From: Eriocheir sinensis | Taxonomy: Eukaryota > Arthropoda > Malacostraca > Decapoda > Varunidae | Length of the DNA stretch: 64,000 nucleotides | Reading direction: 5' to 3' | Assembly: GCF_024679095.1 (NCBI RefSeq) | Contig: NC_066549.1 | Span: 6,258,920 to 6,322,919 of the forward strand | In this document: in pieces, positions 25,451 to 36,082 of the stretch | Numbering within the stretch: position 1 is the first letter of the stretch | Layout: every line of letters begins with the position of its first letter | Translations under genes and position numbers: made by a program | Notes under the pieces: generated by a model | The model's database searches: none | Told to the model about the DNA's origin: nothing | The model's input: only the letters and a program-made list of their open reading frames with translations

Positions 25451-25646
25451 GAAAGCAGGAGTAGGAAATGCAGGAAGCCAGTATATAGGGGATAATGAAG
25501 CAGCAACCATGCCATGAAAATTAGGTCAAGTAATTAATAGAAAAGAAAAAGGATGTACGCTGTGAATTAATTAGTACCGTTAGTTAATTAAAAGCGAGGC
25601 ATTATTGGGACATACGGTATTGACTTTTATTACTGTGAGGCTAACG

Positions 25647-25711
<65 letters not shown>

Positions 25712-26206
25712 ATGCAAAAAAACAACCTCGGCATAACACGTTCACCATTGCCTCCATTAACTAACCGACGCACAACTCACCCCGCCAGCTGCCTCGTCTA
25801 GCGTTCTGGTGCCTGAGTTGGGGCTAGCAAGCTGTGGTGGAAGTAAACACTGTCTGGGAGTATTTTTGGACACAGGTGGTAAACACGCACAGAGCCACCT
25901 GTACCCAAGCAATTGTCGGTTCAACGCCGCTAACGTCTACTTTTGCTATCTTAAAAAAAATTATCGGATATATGAAGTTAACCAACATGCAGACATTACT
26001 CATTAATTCATCGATTAATTTACTCATGTATTTACTTATGTATTAAATAATCCATTTCTAATTTCAGTACTCTTGTTTTACCTGCTCAGTTATTGACGCT
26101 GGCGATTACCTACCAGTTGTCAGATTATTATAAGGTTCAAATGAAAAGTTTAATATTTTACCAATCAAACGTATCTGCGCGAACCCCCCCACTCATACCC
26201 CCTACC

Positions 26207-26248
<42 letters not shown>

Positions 26249-26966
26249 AATGAGTGAAAAATGCATAGACGTGTCCCATATAATTCGTATAATGTATTTC
26301 TATGAATATCAGATTTTTTTTCCAGTATTGCTCGATAATGAATTACCATGTGTAATTCTGAGTCCATACAATAATGGTGTCGCTAGCAGTGTTGAAAACT
26401 CATAACGAATACTATTTTTTTTTATGTGCTTGTGCATGTGTGTGACGATGAGGGGTCGCTCATGTGATATCCAAACCCGCTCGGCAGTACACGACACATA
26501 CGTATAATGCAATTGCAGAAATATGCTCCGCGATTCTCTACGAACGACAATTTTATGCTTATAGTACTAATGCTCTTCCGGATCTACTTATTGCAGTCTT
26601 AAACAGCAACTGCACTATTTTTGCCTCATTTTATTATTATTATAATAATTATATACTTACATATTACTTTGGTTACATTTTCCGCGATATCGCTAGCTCA
26701 GGACGTTCCGCGCGTGTACGCACGCACCCTCCCTGGCACGCGTGCACACGAAATAAACTCACCCCAATCTGCAACGGCAATAAACGGGTGACTAATGCGT
26801 GACGTAACGTGGCACGCAAATAGTGCTGCTGCCAAACATATATGCATCGTAACGGGCTGGAATTACAGTGATGCTTTAATAACTCTTAATGGGAACACGT
26901 GTGCTACAGTCCGAGACCAGCCAGGAGTAATGCGTTCATGGTGATTGTTTATGATGTCCACGTAAC
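25451..26966. other. Unassigned, with (GT)n and (CA)n
   Basis: (GT)n 25650-25709 and (CA)n 26208-26246. The remainder is unique-looking AT-rich DNA with no supported gene. Confidence 0.5.
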
Positions 26967-27034
26967 ATGAAGGGCGTGTGTTGTGCTGCTGGCGTGCTGC
27001 ATGAAGGGCGTGTGTTGTGCTGCTGGCGTGCCTA
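26967..27034. repeat. 34-bp exact tandem duplication
   Basis: ATGAAGGGCGTGTGTTGTGC starts at 26967 and 27001, and both units continue TGCTGGCGTG. Confidence 0.9.
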
Positions 27035-27863
27035 TTATTATTTTCATCGATGGAAATCACAAATTCTAAATACCTTGTTTTTAGGAGACGCCTCGTGTAT
27101 GAAAACTGATTGCTTGTAGCTTCATTATGTTCCCGAGTACCTTTGTGTAAGAGTAAACCATTTTAAGTAATAGTATATAAGAAATACTGATTTGAATAGA
27201 GCCAGGCAGCAAGTCCGTTTAGCTAATGAGGTGTCGTGATATCAGACTGGCACTACAGTACGTCAAGGTCAAAGAAGGTGAAAAACATAGAAAAGCAGCG
27301 TATTGTTGAGGCACAGTTGAGCTCACCTGTGCACGGATAAAGGTGTGAAGGGATTAGCTGTATGGCCTAAGGGAGATGTCAAACTCTTTTACCGAGCTGA
27401 ACACGCCATCCACAACACCAAAGTTTCTGCCCCGTAAATATTAAAGCAGCCTTGATTGAAAACAGAAAACAAATCCTCGCCCAGAGGAAACAGGCAGCCC
27501 CCCCCCCCATCCCCCTCCTCCCACATGTCACCTCAACAATACTAACATTTTCACGCTCCACAGCCCTTCTCGCTTCTGTGCAGTCCCCTATAGGCCGGCA
27601 CAGAGTATAGCTTCGGGACAAACCTATCAGAATAAAATAAATGATAGCAGTATTCGAAATGTCACATGTACTGGAGTCAATATAGTCAATCTAATGTACG
27701 GTAGTCAATCAACAAGTAATTCTATAGTTACTGTATCACTTATGCTTACACTGGTCGGCGACAAGCTAAATGTTATGGTAGTGACACACATTTTGTAGGG
27801 GATGGAAGCAAATGGACAAAAAGTGTGTCAAGCTGCGAAATCACTAGTAATTTAAAATGACCC
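27035..27863. other. Unassigned
   Basis: No supported gene. The last 200 bp may belong to the degraded retrotransposon ending at 27968. Confidence 0.4.
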
Positions 27864-27968
27864 AAGGGAACGTCGCTCAGTGGATGGTGGGATGATATTA
27901 AAAAGTTTATGAAAAAGTTTACATCGAAATTGGAAACGAGAGGCACTGATCAGTTAGAATGGAAATGA
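27864..27968 (+). mobile_element. Non-LTR retrotransposon C-terminal remnant
   Basis: A 34-codon frame ends in a stop and contains SGWWDDIKKFM and LETRGTDQLEWK. This follows the R..RW.DDI......W.....DR..W layout of the C-terminal segment of non-LTR reverse transcriptases. The leading R-G-R/K-P block is degraded to KGTSLSG. No upstream RT domain is recognisable. Confidence 0.55.
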
Positions 27969-28010
27969 AGTGAGCTTACGCCTTGTAGTGGAACGATATA
28001 GACTGGCCAT

Positions 28011-28049
<39 letters not shown>

Positions 28050-28386
28050 GGTACCAAGAGCTCCATCACAGAGGCATGACCCACTTTGAGATCAATGGAA
28101 TAATACAATAACAAAGTGCTGTGAAGGAAAACAAACAGCTGCAGGTGCTCATTTATGCTATTCAACCAAACTTATGATCAAAAGCTAAAGTCGTGGCTTC
28201 GTATTCATGGCTCATATTCAGTAAAGCAGCTTTCGAACACAATGGATATGTTCGTATGTTTAATCATTGTGGTGGTGTGGGGGAGTGAGGAATCAAGTAT
28301 AGAGACAAGCCCGCTGTGCCACGGAACGCCGGTGTTTGGGTGCGCAGGTCCAGTGGGATATTCCTGAAATGTCTGTGTGATTGGCC
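27969..28386. other. Unassigned, with (GT)n
   Basis: (GT)n 28012-28047. Open frame at 28155-28367 without recognisable domains. Confidence 0.4.
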
Positions 28387-28394
28387 CCCCCCAA

Positions 28395-28928
28395 CAGGGT
28401 TGCCAGGTCTGTCCTTTTAAGGACAGTCTGTCCTATTTGAGATCCAACTGTCCGCAAGTTTTCATGAAAAAAGGACAACCTTAAAACTGTCCTTTTCTGT
28501 CCTATTTCTAAAATCCATGCTGGGTTCATAAATATAAATTTCAATAAGGATTATTCAGCAATAAATCACATAATAATGTTGCAGGTACGTGTACTGACGG
28601 GTGTAACACCGGTCAGTACACGTCCAGGACGCGTCACTTTCACACCCGCCTGGCGGCCTGGGGCCTGGGCCGCTTTGTTTCCCAAAAATTATACTCCTGC
28701 TGCATAACTTGTGTTGTTAATCATTAACAAAGCCTATTATTTTTAATAAAATCTGCTGACTGAAGAGTGAGGGGGTGACTGTTAAAGAAATTTAAAGAAA
28801 AAACATATATGTACCATATTAGTAAACGATCAATAGGCAAAAGGAAATTAATATATATGTTTGTCCTTTTCTGTCCTTTTTTCGGGATGAGTCTGTCCAT
28901 TTTTTAGCTCACACATCTGGCAACCCTG
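28395..28928. mobile_element. Non-autonomous hAT-like element, 534 bp, second family
   Basis: Exact 12-bp terminal inverted repeats CAGGGTTGCCAG / CTGGCAACCCTG, flanked by an exact 8-bp duplication CCCCCCAA (28387-28394, 28929-28936). Subterminal CTGTCC/TGTCCTTTT motifs recur at both ends. A 37-bp near-palindrome sits at about 28586-28622 (ACGTGTACTGAC ... GTCAGTACACGT). No transposase frame. The termini resemble the 194-bp MITEs, so the same transposase could mobilise both (inference). Confidence 0.85.
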
Positions 28929-28936
28929 CCCCCCAA

Positions 28937-29408
28937 CCCCACCGCCGCTGAGCTGTTAGTGAAGCGCGGGTCGTGGCTCACAAACTAACCAAGCAATGCT
29001 CCTCTAATTATTATCGGTATATTTCCCAGCAAAAAGTCACCTCAGTGGTATATAATTGTTCAGTTGATCATTAACTACCTTAACCGAATCCGGGCCGAAT
29101 GCTGAACACTGCTACAGTTCAGGAATATGCGATCAGGGGTGGGTGTGAATCCCCCACTTCGGGAGAGACAAAATTAAATAAACCTTCCTTGACGGTAACA
29201 GTACATGTACACTCATACCCAAAAGTTACATTAAGTGCAAACGGCGCGGAGCATAATGGATAATGTTCTAACTTTACTGTGCGCCTGGATAACTTACGTC
29301 CGGAGAGCCGTTAGTCTACTTAATTAATTAGGAAAAGTTATGTCCGAGTGTCATCACAAATGCTACACGACGCTGCAGGGAAACAGCTTCCGAAAATGGC
29401 ACCATAAT
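28937..29408. other. Unassigned
   Basis: No recognisable feature before the minisatellite. Confidence 0.45.
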
Positions 29409-31070
29409 CTGCACACCTGCCCCTGTTTACCTGTGCCTGTATACCTGCCCCTTGTTTACCTGTGCCTGTATACCTGCCCCTTGTTTACCTGTGCCTGTAT
29501 ACCTGCCCCCTGTTTACCTGTGCCTGTATACCTGCCCCTTGTTTACCTGTGCCTGTATACCTGCCCCCTGTTTACCTGTGCCTGTATACCTGCCCCCTGT
29601 TTACCTGTGCCTGTATACCTGCCCCCCTGTTTACCTGTGCCTGTCTACCCCCCCCCCCTGTTTACCTGTGCCTGTCTACCCCCCCCTGTTTACCTGTGCC
29701 TGTCTACCCCCCCCCCTGTTTACCTGTGCCTGTCTACCCCCCCCCCTTTTTACGTGTGCCTGTATACCCCCCCCCTGTTTACCTGTGCCTGTCTACCCCC
29801 CCCCCTGTTTACCTGTGCCTGTCTACCCCCCCCTGTTTACCTGTGCCTGTCTACCCCCCCCCCTGTTTACCTGTGCCTGTCTACCCCCCCCCCTGTTTAC
29901 CTGTGCCTGTCTACCCCACCCCCCTTGTTTACCTGTGCCTGTATACCTGCCCCTTGTTTACCTGTGCCTGTCTACCCCCCCCCCCCCTATTTACCTGTGC
30001 CTGTCTAGCCTCCCCTTGTTTACCTGTGCCTGTCTACCCCCCGCTGTTTACCTGTGCCTGTATACCTGCCCCTTGTTTACCTGTGCCTGTCTACCCCCCC
30101 CCTGTTTACCTGTGCCTGTATACCCCCCCTATTTACCTGTGCCTGTCTACCCCCCTGTTTACCTGTGCCTGTCTACCCCCCTGTTTACCTGTGCCTGTCT
30201 ACCCCCCCTGTTTACCTGTGCCTGTCTACCCCCTGTTTACCTGTGCCTGTATACCCCCCCTGTTTACCTGTGCCTGTCTACCCCCCTGTTTACCTGTGCC
30301 TGTATACCTGCCCCTGTTTACCTGTGCCTGTCTACCCCCCTGTTTACCTGTGCCTGTCTACCCCCCTGTTTACCTGTGCCTGTATACCTGCCCCTGTTTA
30401 CCTGTGCCTGTCTACCCCCCCATTTACCTGTGCCTGTCTACCCCCCCTGTTTACCTGTGCCTGTCTACCCCCCTGTTTACCTGTGCCTGTCTACCCCCTG
30501 TTTACCTGTGCCTGTCTACCCCCCTGTTTACCTGTGCCTGTCTACCCCCCCTGTTTACCTGTGCCTGTCTACCCCCCTGTTTACCTGTGCCTGTCTACCC
30601 CCCCTGTTTACCTGTGCCTGTATACCTGCCCCTGTTTACCTGTGCCTGTCTAACCCCCCCTGTTTACCTGTGCCTGTCTACCCCCCCTGTTTACCTGTGC
30701 CTGTCTACCCCCCCTGTTTACCTGTGCCTGTCTACCCCCCCTGTTTACCTGTGCCTGTCTACCCACCCCCTGTTTACCTGTGCCTGTCTACCCCCTTGTT
30801 TACCTGTGCCTGTCTACTCCCCCCTATTTACCTGTGCCTGTCTACCCCCCCATTTACCTGTGCCTGTCTACCCTCCCCTGTTTACCTGTGCATGTCTACC
30901 CCCCCTGTTTACCTGTGCCTGTCTACCCCCCCCCACCTGCTGTTTACCTGTGCCTGTCTACCCCCTGTTTACCTGTGCCTGTCTAGCCTCCCCTTGTTTA
31001 CCTGTGCCTGTCTACCCCCCCCTTGTTTACCTGTGCCTGTCTACCCCCCCCCCTGTTTATTTATTGTTTA
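29409..31070. repeat. C-rich ~28-bp minisatellite, about 58 units
   Basis: The core TTTACCTGTGCCTGT is followed by TATACCTGCCCC or CTACCCCCC with a C run of 4 to 12. I count about 58 units by eye. Early units (to 29640) are mainly the TATACCTGCCCC type; the rest mainly the CTACCCC type, with scattered early-type units. All three + frames are open for hundreds of codons only because the unit has no stop and the C runs vary. Confidence 0.93.
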
Positions 31071-31319
31071 CCTGTACACACGTGAGCCCTTACCTGTCAT
31101 TACCGCGGGGGAGGTGTCCGGCGTGTCCCAAGGTATGCTTCTCGCCTCTGCACATGCTTCCCTTCACCTGTCCCCTCATTTGTATAACGCCAGGGGGTGC
31201 ACGGAAGCCTAACACACCGGGGAGGAGTCTCGGTTACGTTGCACACTCGAAACTTCACTTGTATATCGCGATTTTGTTCACCTCGAGTCAGTTGTCACTC
31301 CATAATACTAAACATGACT
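31071..31319. other. Unassigned spacer
   Basis: Between the minisatellite and hAT MITE copy 3; nothing recognised. Confidence 0.4.
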
Positions 31320-31327
31320 GAGGGAGA

Positions 31328-31521
31328 CAACGTTGCCAGATTATCGTACTCAGAGCATTGTATTTACCGGTTTCTGACGCATAACTATAGCCAAGAAACA
31401 TCAGGAATTAACTATTTTAACGCTAGATATAAGTGGATCTCGTTATTGGGAACCAGGAGACAGTTTTGGGGTCGGAAGTCGGTAAACATAAGAGGCTGAG
31501 TACGACAATCTGGCTACGCTG
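31328..31521. mobile_element. hAT-like MITE, copy 3 (194 bp)
   Basis: Termini CAACGTTGCCAGATTATCG and CGACAATCTGGCTACGCTG; exact duplication GAGGGAGA (31320-31327, 31522-31529). Interior shared with copies 1 and 4 (CAGTTTTGGGGTCGGAA). Confidence 0.9.
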
Positions 31522-31529
31522 GAGGGAGA

Positions 31530-31795
31530 ACCCGGAGGCGCGCTGTTGATTGGCTGGTCGCTATCACGTGACCTCCGCCTCGGCACCTCATTGGTCAGCT
31601 GGGAAGAGAGAGACAGCGGGGCCAAATATGATTCCCCTCGATTTGTTTTTATATTTTGATAGTTGGCAAAAGAATACATATACATAGTTAATAATGATAA
31701 ACTCCATATACTCGCGTTATCAAAGAAAACGAACGTGTGGTTATAGAAAACACGCAATTTCAGCAGTAACAAAAAAGATTAAGATTCCTAAACTT
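31530..31795. other. Unassigned
   Basis: CpG-containing start (31530-31600), then AT-rich; nothing recognised. Confidence 0.4.
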
Positions 31796-31990
31796 TTCGC
31801 TACCAAGTACTTATAATTGACAGGGCTCTCGTAGGTGTTTTGGGCATGACCAGGAGTAATTTTATGACCCTGGTGATAGCTTGACCCTTCTTCTGTACCA
31901 CTGACCTAAAAACAGTATTCACGAGGACCCGACTGACCTCGTTTTTGGCCTTTGAAAATAGTTGATGCGAGGAGAGGCCGCGTCTGACAG
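31796..31990 (+). repeat. Dispersed repeat R
   Basis: GACCCTGGTGATAGCTTGAC, CTTCTTCTGTACCACTGACC and GGCCTTTGAAAATAGTTGATG match other R copies. It lies between hAT MITE copies 3 and 4. Confidence 0.75.
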
Positions 31991-32298
31991 TACTAACCTA
32001 AGACTTATATATTTACTGAAGATGAGTAAAATAAGTTATACCCAATGGAAGAAGGTGCATCGCTTTTCGTTGTGCAAAAAGCGGAAAGTGAAGATGTGGT
32101 CCGTAATGCGAGCTGGTGAAGGCGAAACGAACCCAAAGAGGACCCAAGCATTTGTAAGACCCAAATCTTCTTCACCTACAGAGAGATTTCTATTCAGCTC
32201 AAGACAAACGAGGCGGCAAATCCCTTTTCTCGCCAATGAGTGTATATCGTGGGCTTGAAGGGAGGGAGGCGTCTGCGTGATACTAGCCTAATCTGTCT
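31991..32298. other. Unassigned
   Basis: Open frames on both strands (for example 31962-32258 on +) without recognisable motifs. Confidence 0.4.
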
Positions 32299-32306
32299 GT
32301 CTGGGC

Positions 32307-32499
32307 CACGGTTGCCAGATTATCGTACTCAGAGCCGCGTATTCATCTGTTTCTGCCCATAACTGTTGCCAAAAAGCACCAATAATTAACCATTTAAACG
32401 ATAATCACATATAAAGGCAGTTATTTGGGTGACGAAAGCAGTTTTGGGGTCGGAAATCGGCAAACAGAAGAGGCAGAGTACGACAATCTGGCAACGTCG
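32307..32499. mobile_element. hAT-like MITE, copy 4 (193 bp)
   Basis: Termini CACGGTTGCCAGATTATCG and CGACAATCTGGCAACGTCG; flanks GTCTGGGC and CTCTGGGC (7 of 8 match). Interior closely matches copy 3. Confidence 0.87.
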
Positions 32500-32514
32500 C
32501 TCTGGGCCGTACTC

Positions 32515-32735
32515 TTAAACACTTCGAAGCCTCCCAAACACGTATAATTCCCAAGGTTTTTATAGGCGTTTTGGGCATTTCCAGGGATAGTTTTATGACC
32601 CTGGTGGTAGTTTGACCCTCCTTCTGTACCATGGACGCGAAAAAACGCACATGTATACCTGATTGAACTCCTTTTCGACCTTTAAAAATAGTTGATGTGA
32701 GAGTCGGTGACGTCTGAATATACCGGCCTCTGTGT
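32515..32735 (+). repeat. Dispersed repeat R
   Basis: GTTTTGGGCATTTCCAGGGA, TTTATGACCCTGGTGGTAG and AAAATAGTTGATGTGAGAG. Begins right after MITE copy 4. Confidence 0.75.
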
Positions 32736-33155
32736 GTTCCCTTCCTCCACCCACGCATACTCATAAATCTTGGGTGTTTAAAATTACGTTGGGTGTTTTT
32801 TCCATTTTGTTTTTTCACCCTTCATTACTGCCGCTCTCGTTATGTCCCCCAAACAATCGGTTCTCCCTAAATTTATTAATGTTTGCCCACGTATATGTCT
32901 GATTTTTTTTCCTAATTTTCCCCTCCTCGTCCATTTGCTATGCTATCAGATTATCTTATTCAACGTTATCTTCTGCGTTTTCCAATGGCTGGGAATTATA
33001 CTACCCTCTGATAGATTGATAAATAGATAGACAGAGAGATAGATAGACAGACAGAGAGATAGATAGACAGACAGAGAGATAGATAGATAGATAGATTGAC
33101 TGGGTGATTGCTATTATGAGAAAAATAAATAATAGGCTAATGAGGGCAAACGTCA

Positions 33156-33194
<39 letters not shown>

Positions 33195-33277
33195 TCTGAA
33201 AAATGAAATAATGCAATACTGATAAAGCAAATCAATTTCTCGGAGCAAATAAAAACAAAACCATAAAGAAAATAGGC

Positions 33278-33335
<58 letters not shown>

Positions 33336-33340
33336 ATAAT
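32736..33340. repeat. AT-rich sequence with TAGA/CAGA, (GT)n and (GA)n
   Basis: GATAGATAGACAGACAGAGA-type repeats 33010-33095, (GT)n 33157-33191, (GA)n 33281-33332. 32736-33000 is unassigned. Confidence 0.75.
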
Positions 33341-33458
33341 CAGCATATGGCGGTTCCTTCGTAACAATTAGAGTGATTAGCATAATGGAATATGAACATT
33401 TGATCCTCACCGTGCAACAATCAATGAGAAACAGGGTCTTGGAAATTACTTATGTTCT

Positions 33459-33752
33459 TGTCAATAATATGTTCCAAGCAATGTTCTTAACCCCATCCCT
33501 ACCCTTCCCAACTCTTCCCATCCCCTTCCTTCCATCCCCTTCCCTTCCCTTTCCTTCCCTTCACTCTTGTCAATAATATGTTCCAAGCAATGTTCTTAAC
33601 CCCATCCCTACCCTTCCCAACTCTTCCCATCCCCTTCCCTTCTCTTTCCTTCCCTTCACTCTTGTCAATCATATGTTCCAAGCAATGTTCTTAACCCCAT
33701 CCCTACCCTCCCCAACTCTTCCCATCCCCTCCCTTCCACCCCCTTCCCTTCA
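33459..33752. repeat. ~100-bp minisatellite ending at the channel-exon acceptor
   Basis: GTCAATAATATGTTCC starts at 33460, 33569 and 33664 (periods 109 and 95), each unit ending in a C/T-rich stretch (CCCAACTCTTCCCATCCCC). The last pyrimidine stretch forms the tract of the acceptor at 33761. Confidence 0.88.
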
Positions 33753-33761
33753 CTCCCCCAG

Positions 33762-33867
33762 GGGCCGCATCCAGGGGGGCGGGGACATCAACACAGCTCT
33801 GGGCTTACTACCGGACAAGCTCAGGACTGAACTTACACTATACGGCAACTTGCTAACACTGAAGAAG
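33762..33867 (+). CDS. Internal exon, cyclic nucleotide-gated (CNG/CNGL-type) channel C-linker
   Basis: The exon is bounded by a pyrimidine tract ending CCCCCAG (acceptor, 33755-33761) and AAG|GTAAGA (donor at 33868). The first base completes a split codon; then 35 codons run to the donor in phase 0. The peptide includes GRIQGGGDINTALG, LLPDKLRTEL and NLLTLKK. The LPDKL(R/K)(T/A)E...L.TLKKV pattern is, from family knowledge, characteristic of the C-linker that joins S6 to the cyclic-nucleotide-binding domain of CNG-family cation channels. The fit seems closest to the arthropod CNGL type. The protein would be a plasma-membrane subunit gated by cAMP/cGMP. I found no flanking exon (pore/S6 upstream, nucleotide-binding fold downstream), so the introns must be very long. 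The rest of the + strand may be intron. The acceptor's pyrimidine tract is the last copy of a minisatellite. Family call fairly secure; exact subfamily is inference. Confidence 0.8.
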
Positions 33868-34247
33868 GTAAGATAAACAGATAGATAGCCTTCTCTAAGT
33901 TCATGCATCCTTTCCTTTACTGACATTACTAACATTCCCTTACTTGACTTACATTACTTACTTACGTTACTTGACTTAATTACTTTACTTATATTGCATT
34001 ACTTACATTACCTGACTTACATTACTTATTTACGTGACTTACATTACTTCACATTTCTTTACTATTTCAGGATTTTCTCTCGTTTTCATACGTAAAATAT
34101 AATCAAGAAATGTATCCGATTTATTTTATGCATAGTAAATAGCTCTTTGGGTCTAAATACATGGCATCGTTCTAAAGGTGCGAAATTTACAGTACATCAA
34201 TATTAAGTTCTTGCATTAAGCCTATGATTTTCTTCCTAAACACTCTT
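33868..34247. other. Intron start with TTACTTACA-type repeats
   Basis: Donor GTAAGA at 33868. Degenerate ACTTACATTACTTACTT repeats 33910-34055. No further exon seen. Confidence 0.55.
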
Positions 34248-34504
34248 AAGGGGCTATCACACTGGGCATATTTTCCGTGGATCTTCAGTCAAACCACGAT
34301 TTCCGCTGCGTGGTTCTCATTTGTTTCTTGTTATTGCTGCTGATGATGATGGTGAGTAATACCGTCGTCCTTCGGTGAAATCTACCGTAGTTTTGGAATA
34401 TCGTGAACACGTCAGAAAACCACGGAAATATGAGAACCACGCCAGCGGAAATCGTGGTTTGACTGAAGATCCACGGAAAATTTGCCCAGTGTAATAGCCC
34501 CCTT
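34248..34504. mobile_element. Foldback-type MITE, copy 2 (opposite orientation)
   Basis: Same termini as the copy at 4158. The central segment is reverse-complemented relative to it (GCTGCTGATGATGATGGTGAG), so the two copies inserted in opposite orientation. A TA or TTA duplication is possible (CTTA | ... | TTATAC). Confidence 0.88.
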
Positions 34505-34977
34505 ATACGCAATGGTCATGTTATGTATTCCTCTATGCAGCTAATTATTTCCGTGCATCCTTTAATAAAAAAAAAAATTAAAAAAAACACCCATGCACTC
34601 CGGAGCGAACCAAACACCTAGGCTAACTATCACTGTCCTAATGTATCATCTTTGAGCATAGCAAAAAATAAATAAATAAATGAATAACCAATATAGTGCG
34701 CAGCAAAAAACAAAGGAAAAGAATATTAATAGATTTGTAATTACGAGATTCATATATAATTACACAACACGCGTTTCTTTCCCTTCGTAATGAGTATGAA
34801 TGACGTTTAATTCGGCCGGTCTAAGAATACGTAATTAATGCATGATCGTCGTAAGCAGCACCGCCAGCAGGAATCATCATGCAAAAGTGAACGAATTAAA
34901 ATCATGCAAAAATTACTTCATGGAAATCAGTTAAAAAAAAAATCCTTAGTCGGGGGTGTCAGCCTTCCCAAGTGTTC
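34505..34977. other. Unassigned AT-rich
   Basis: No recognisable feature. Confidence 0.5.
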
Positions 34978-35235
34978 ATGATCTGTTTTTCTTCTTCCAT
35001 TTGATATACACCTGTTTAATATACATACTAATTATCCCTTGTACCTACTAAGACCATGCAAAAATTATTATCAGTGTGTCAGTCAACTATTTCGTTCCAT
35101 GAGTGTAAGAGTCGAAATATTTCCTGATGTGTCTATGATTTGAGATTGTATTATTGTCTCGTATTATTCTTTTATTGTGTGTGTGTGCACTGTTCGTGTT
35201 TCCATCGTGTTTCCAACGTGTTTTCATCGTGTTTT
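34978..35235 (+). repeat. Dispersed repeat D, copy 1
   Basis: TTTTTCTTCTTCCATTTGATA, TCAGTCAACTATTTCGTTCC and GTCGAAATATTTCCTGATGTG recur at 37135-37405. Confidence 0.8.
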
Positions 35236-35314
35236 CTACTTCCACCTCAGGAACAGGACCAGTATTCCCAGACACTGCTGCCTCTTACATCAACTTGTTC
35301 ATAAAGCAGAAAAG

Positions 35315-35460
35315 GAGATTAACCGAGTTTCCATGAATGTTTTTTTAAGGTTCACAGTACAGAAGAAAGATCAAACTCCCATCAGCGTCATAAGACTACC
35401 CATGGAAATACCCACAACCCCCTATGAAAGCCTTGTCAAATATAGGTGCCGAAATGTAGA
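35315..35460 (-). repeat. Dispersed repeat R
   Basis: Plus strand reads TTTCCATGAATGTTTTTTTA, TACAGAAGAAAGATCAAAC and ACAACCCCCTATGAAAGCC, the reverse of the R consensus. Confidence 0.7.
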
Positions 35461-35924
35461 GGGGTACGGGCCCAGAACCGCTGCGCAGACAACAAGCTCT
35501 CATTTCCTGCTCACATGTTGAATTCCGAGACTGCATTAGCCCTGAAAATGACAGCAAGTAAATAGAAGCATTACTCCGCCTCACGCTAAGCTGCCACGTA
35601 GGAAATGACCCGTGACCAACTGGAATGAATGGTGTTTTCCGTGTGTCGATCTTTTAGTGTGTGTATTAGTGTGTGTGTGTGTGTGTGGGGATGGGGAGGT
35701 GAAGGGGAAGGGGAGAGCTACATTCAACCCATTTCCACGTCTGTGTTTGAGGATGGGGAGATGAAAGGGAGGGAAAGAGCCACATTCAACCCATTTCCAC
35801 GTCAATGTTTGTGGATGAGGGGGAGGGAGATGGGTGAAGGGGGGAGGGGGAGGAAGCAACATCCAACCTATTTCCTCAGCATAACACATTCCACTAAAAG
35901 ACGCAGCCCACCTTGATGAGCTAA
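35461..35924. repeat. Unassigned sequence and a ~62-77-bp purine-rich tandem repeat
   Basis: GT-rich 35655-35688. ACATTCAACCCATTTCCACG at 35720 and 35782, diverged at 35859 (ACATCCAACCTATTTCC), separated by GGGGAGATGAAAGGG-type purine runs. Confidence 0.65.
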
Positions 35925-36020
35925 TTACGTAAAGTCGACAGGGAAATTGTCCTCGGCCGTCTTCAGAGCGGTCTGTGTCGTATGAGTCTTCTTCACATGC
36001 AGGTACAGCGGGGAAGCCAT
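35925..36020 (-). CDS. Small open frame of unknown function (31 aa)
   Basis: ATG at 36020 opens MASPLYLHVKKTHTTQTA and runs to VDFT and TAA at 35925. The frame is open upstream to a TAG that is itself a possible acceptor (CCCTTTAG). Amino-acid composition looks protein-like, and the roughly 140 bases are unique sequence between a dispersed repeat and a purine-rich array. An overlapping minus frame (160 codons, 36063-35581) is also open, with a charged segment EEDSYDTDRSEDG, so the frame is not settled. I do not recognise the product. It may be an exon of an unseen gene or chance. Confidence 0.2.
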   Translation of the reverse strand: MASPLYLHVKKTHTTQTALKTAEDNFPVDFT

Positions 36021-36082
36021 GAGCCCCACCCTCCTGCCGGGGCTCTAAAGGGTCGTATTGCATGACATTCCGCCGCCCAAGA

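Noticed and set aside
29409..31070. CRISPR array
   Set aside because: Contiguous tandem units with no unique spacers, in eukaryotic DNA.
29340..31321. Three overlapping open frames of 222-619 codons rich in PVYPPCL repeats
   Set aside because: All three frames of one minisatellite are open at once and indels in the C runs shift frame; not a protein gene.
35236..35315. Exon after a good acceptor (TTCCACCTCAG) downstream of the channel exon
   Set aside because: In the channel's phase it reads EQDQYSQTLLPLTSTCS then stop, unlike any CNG segment, and the downstream part is repeat R.
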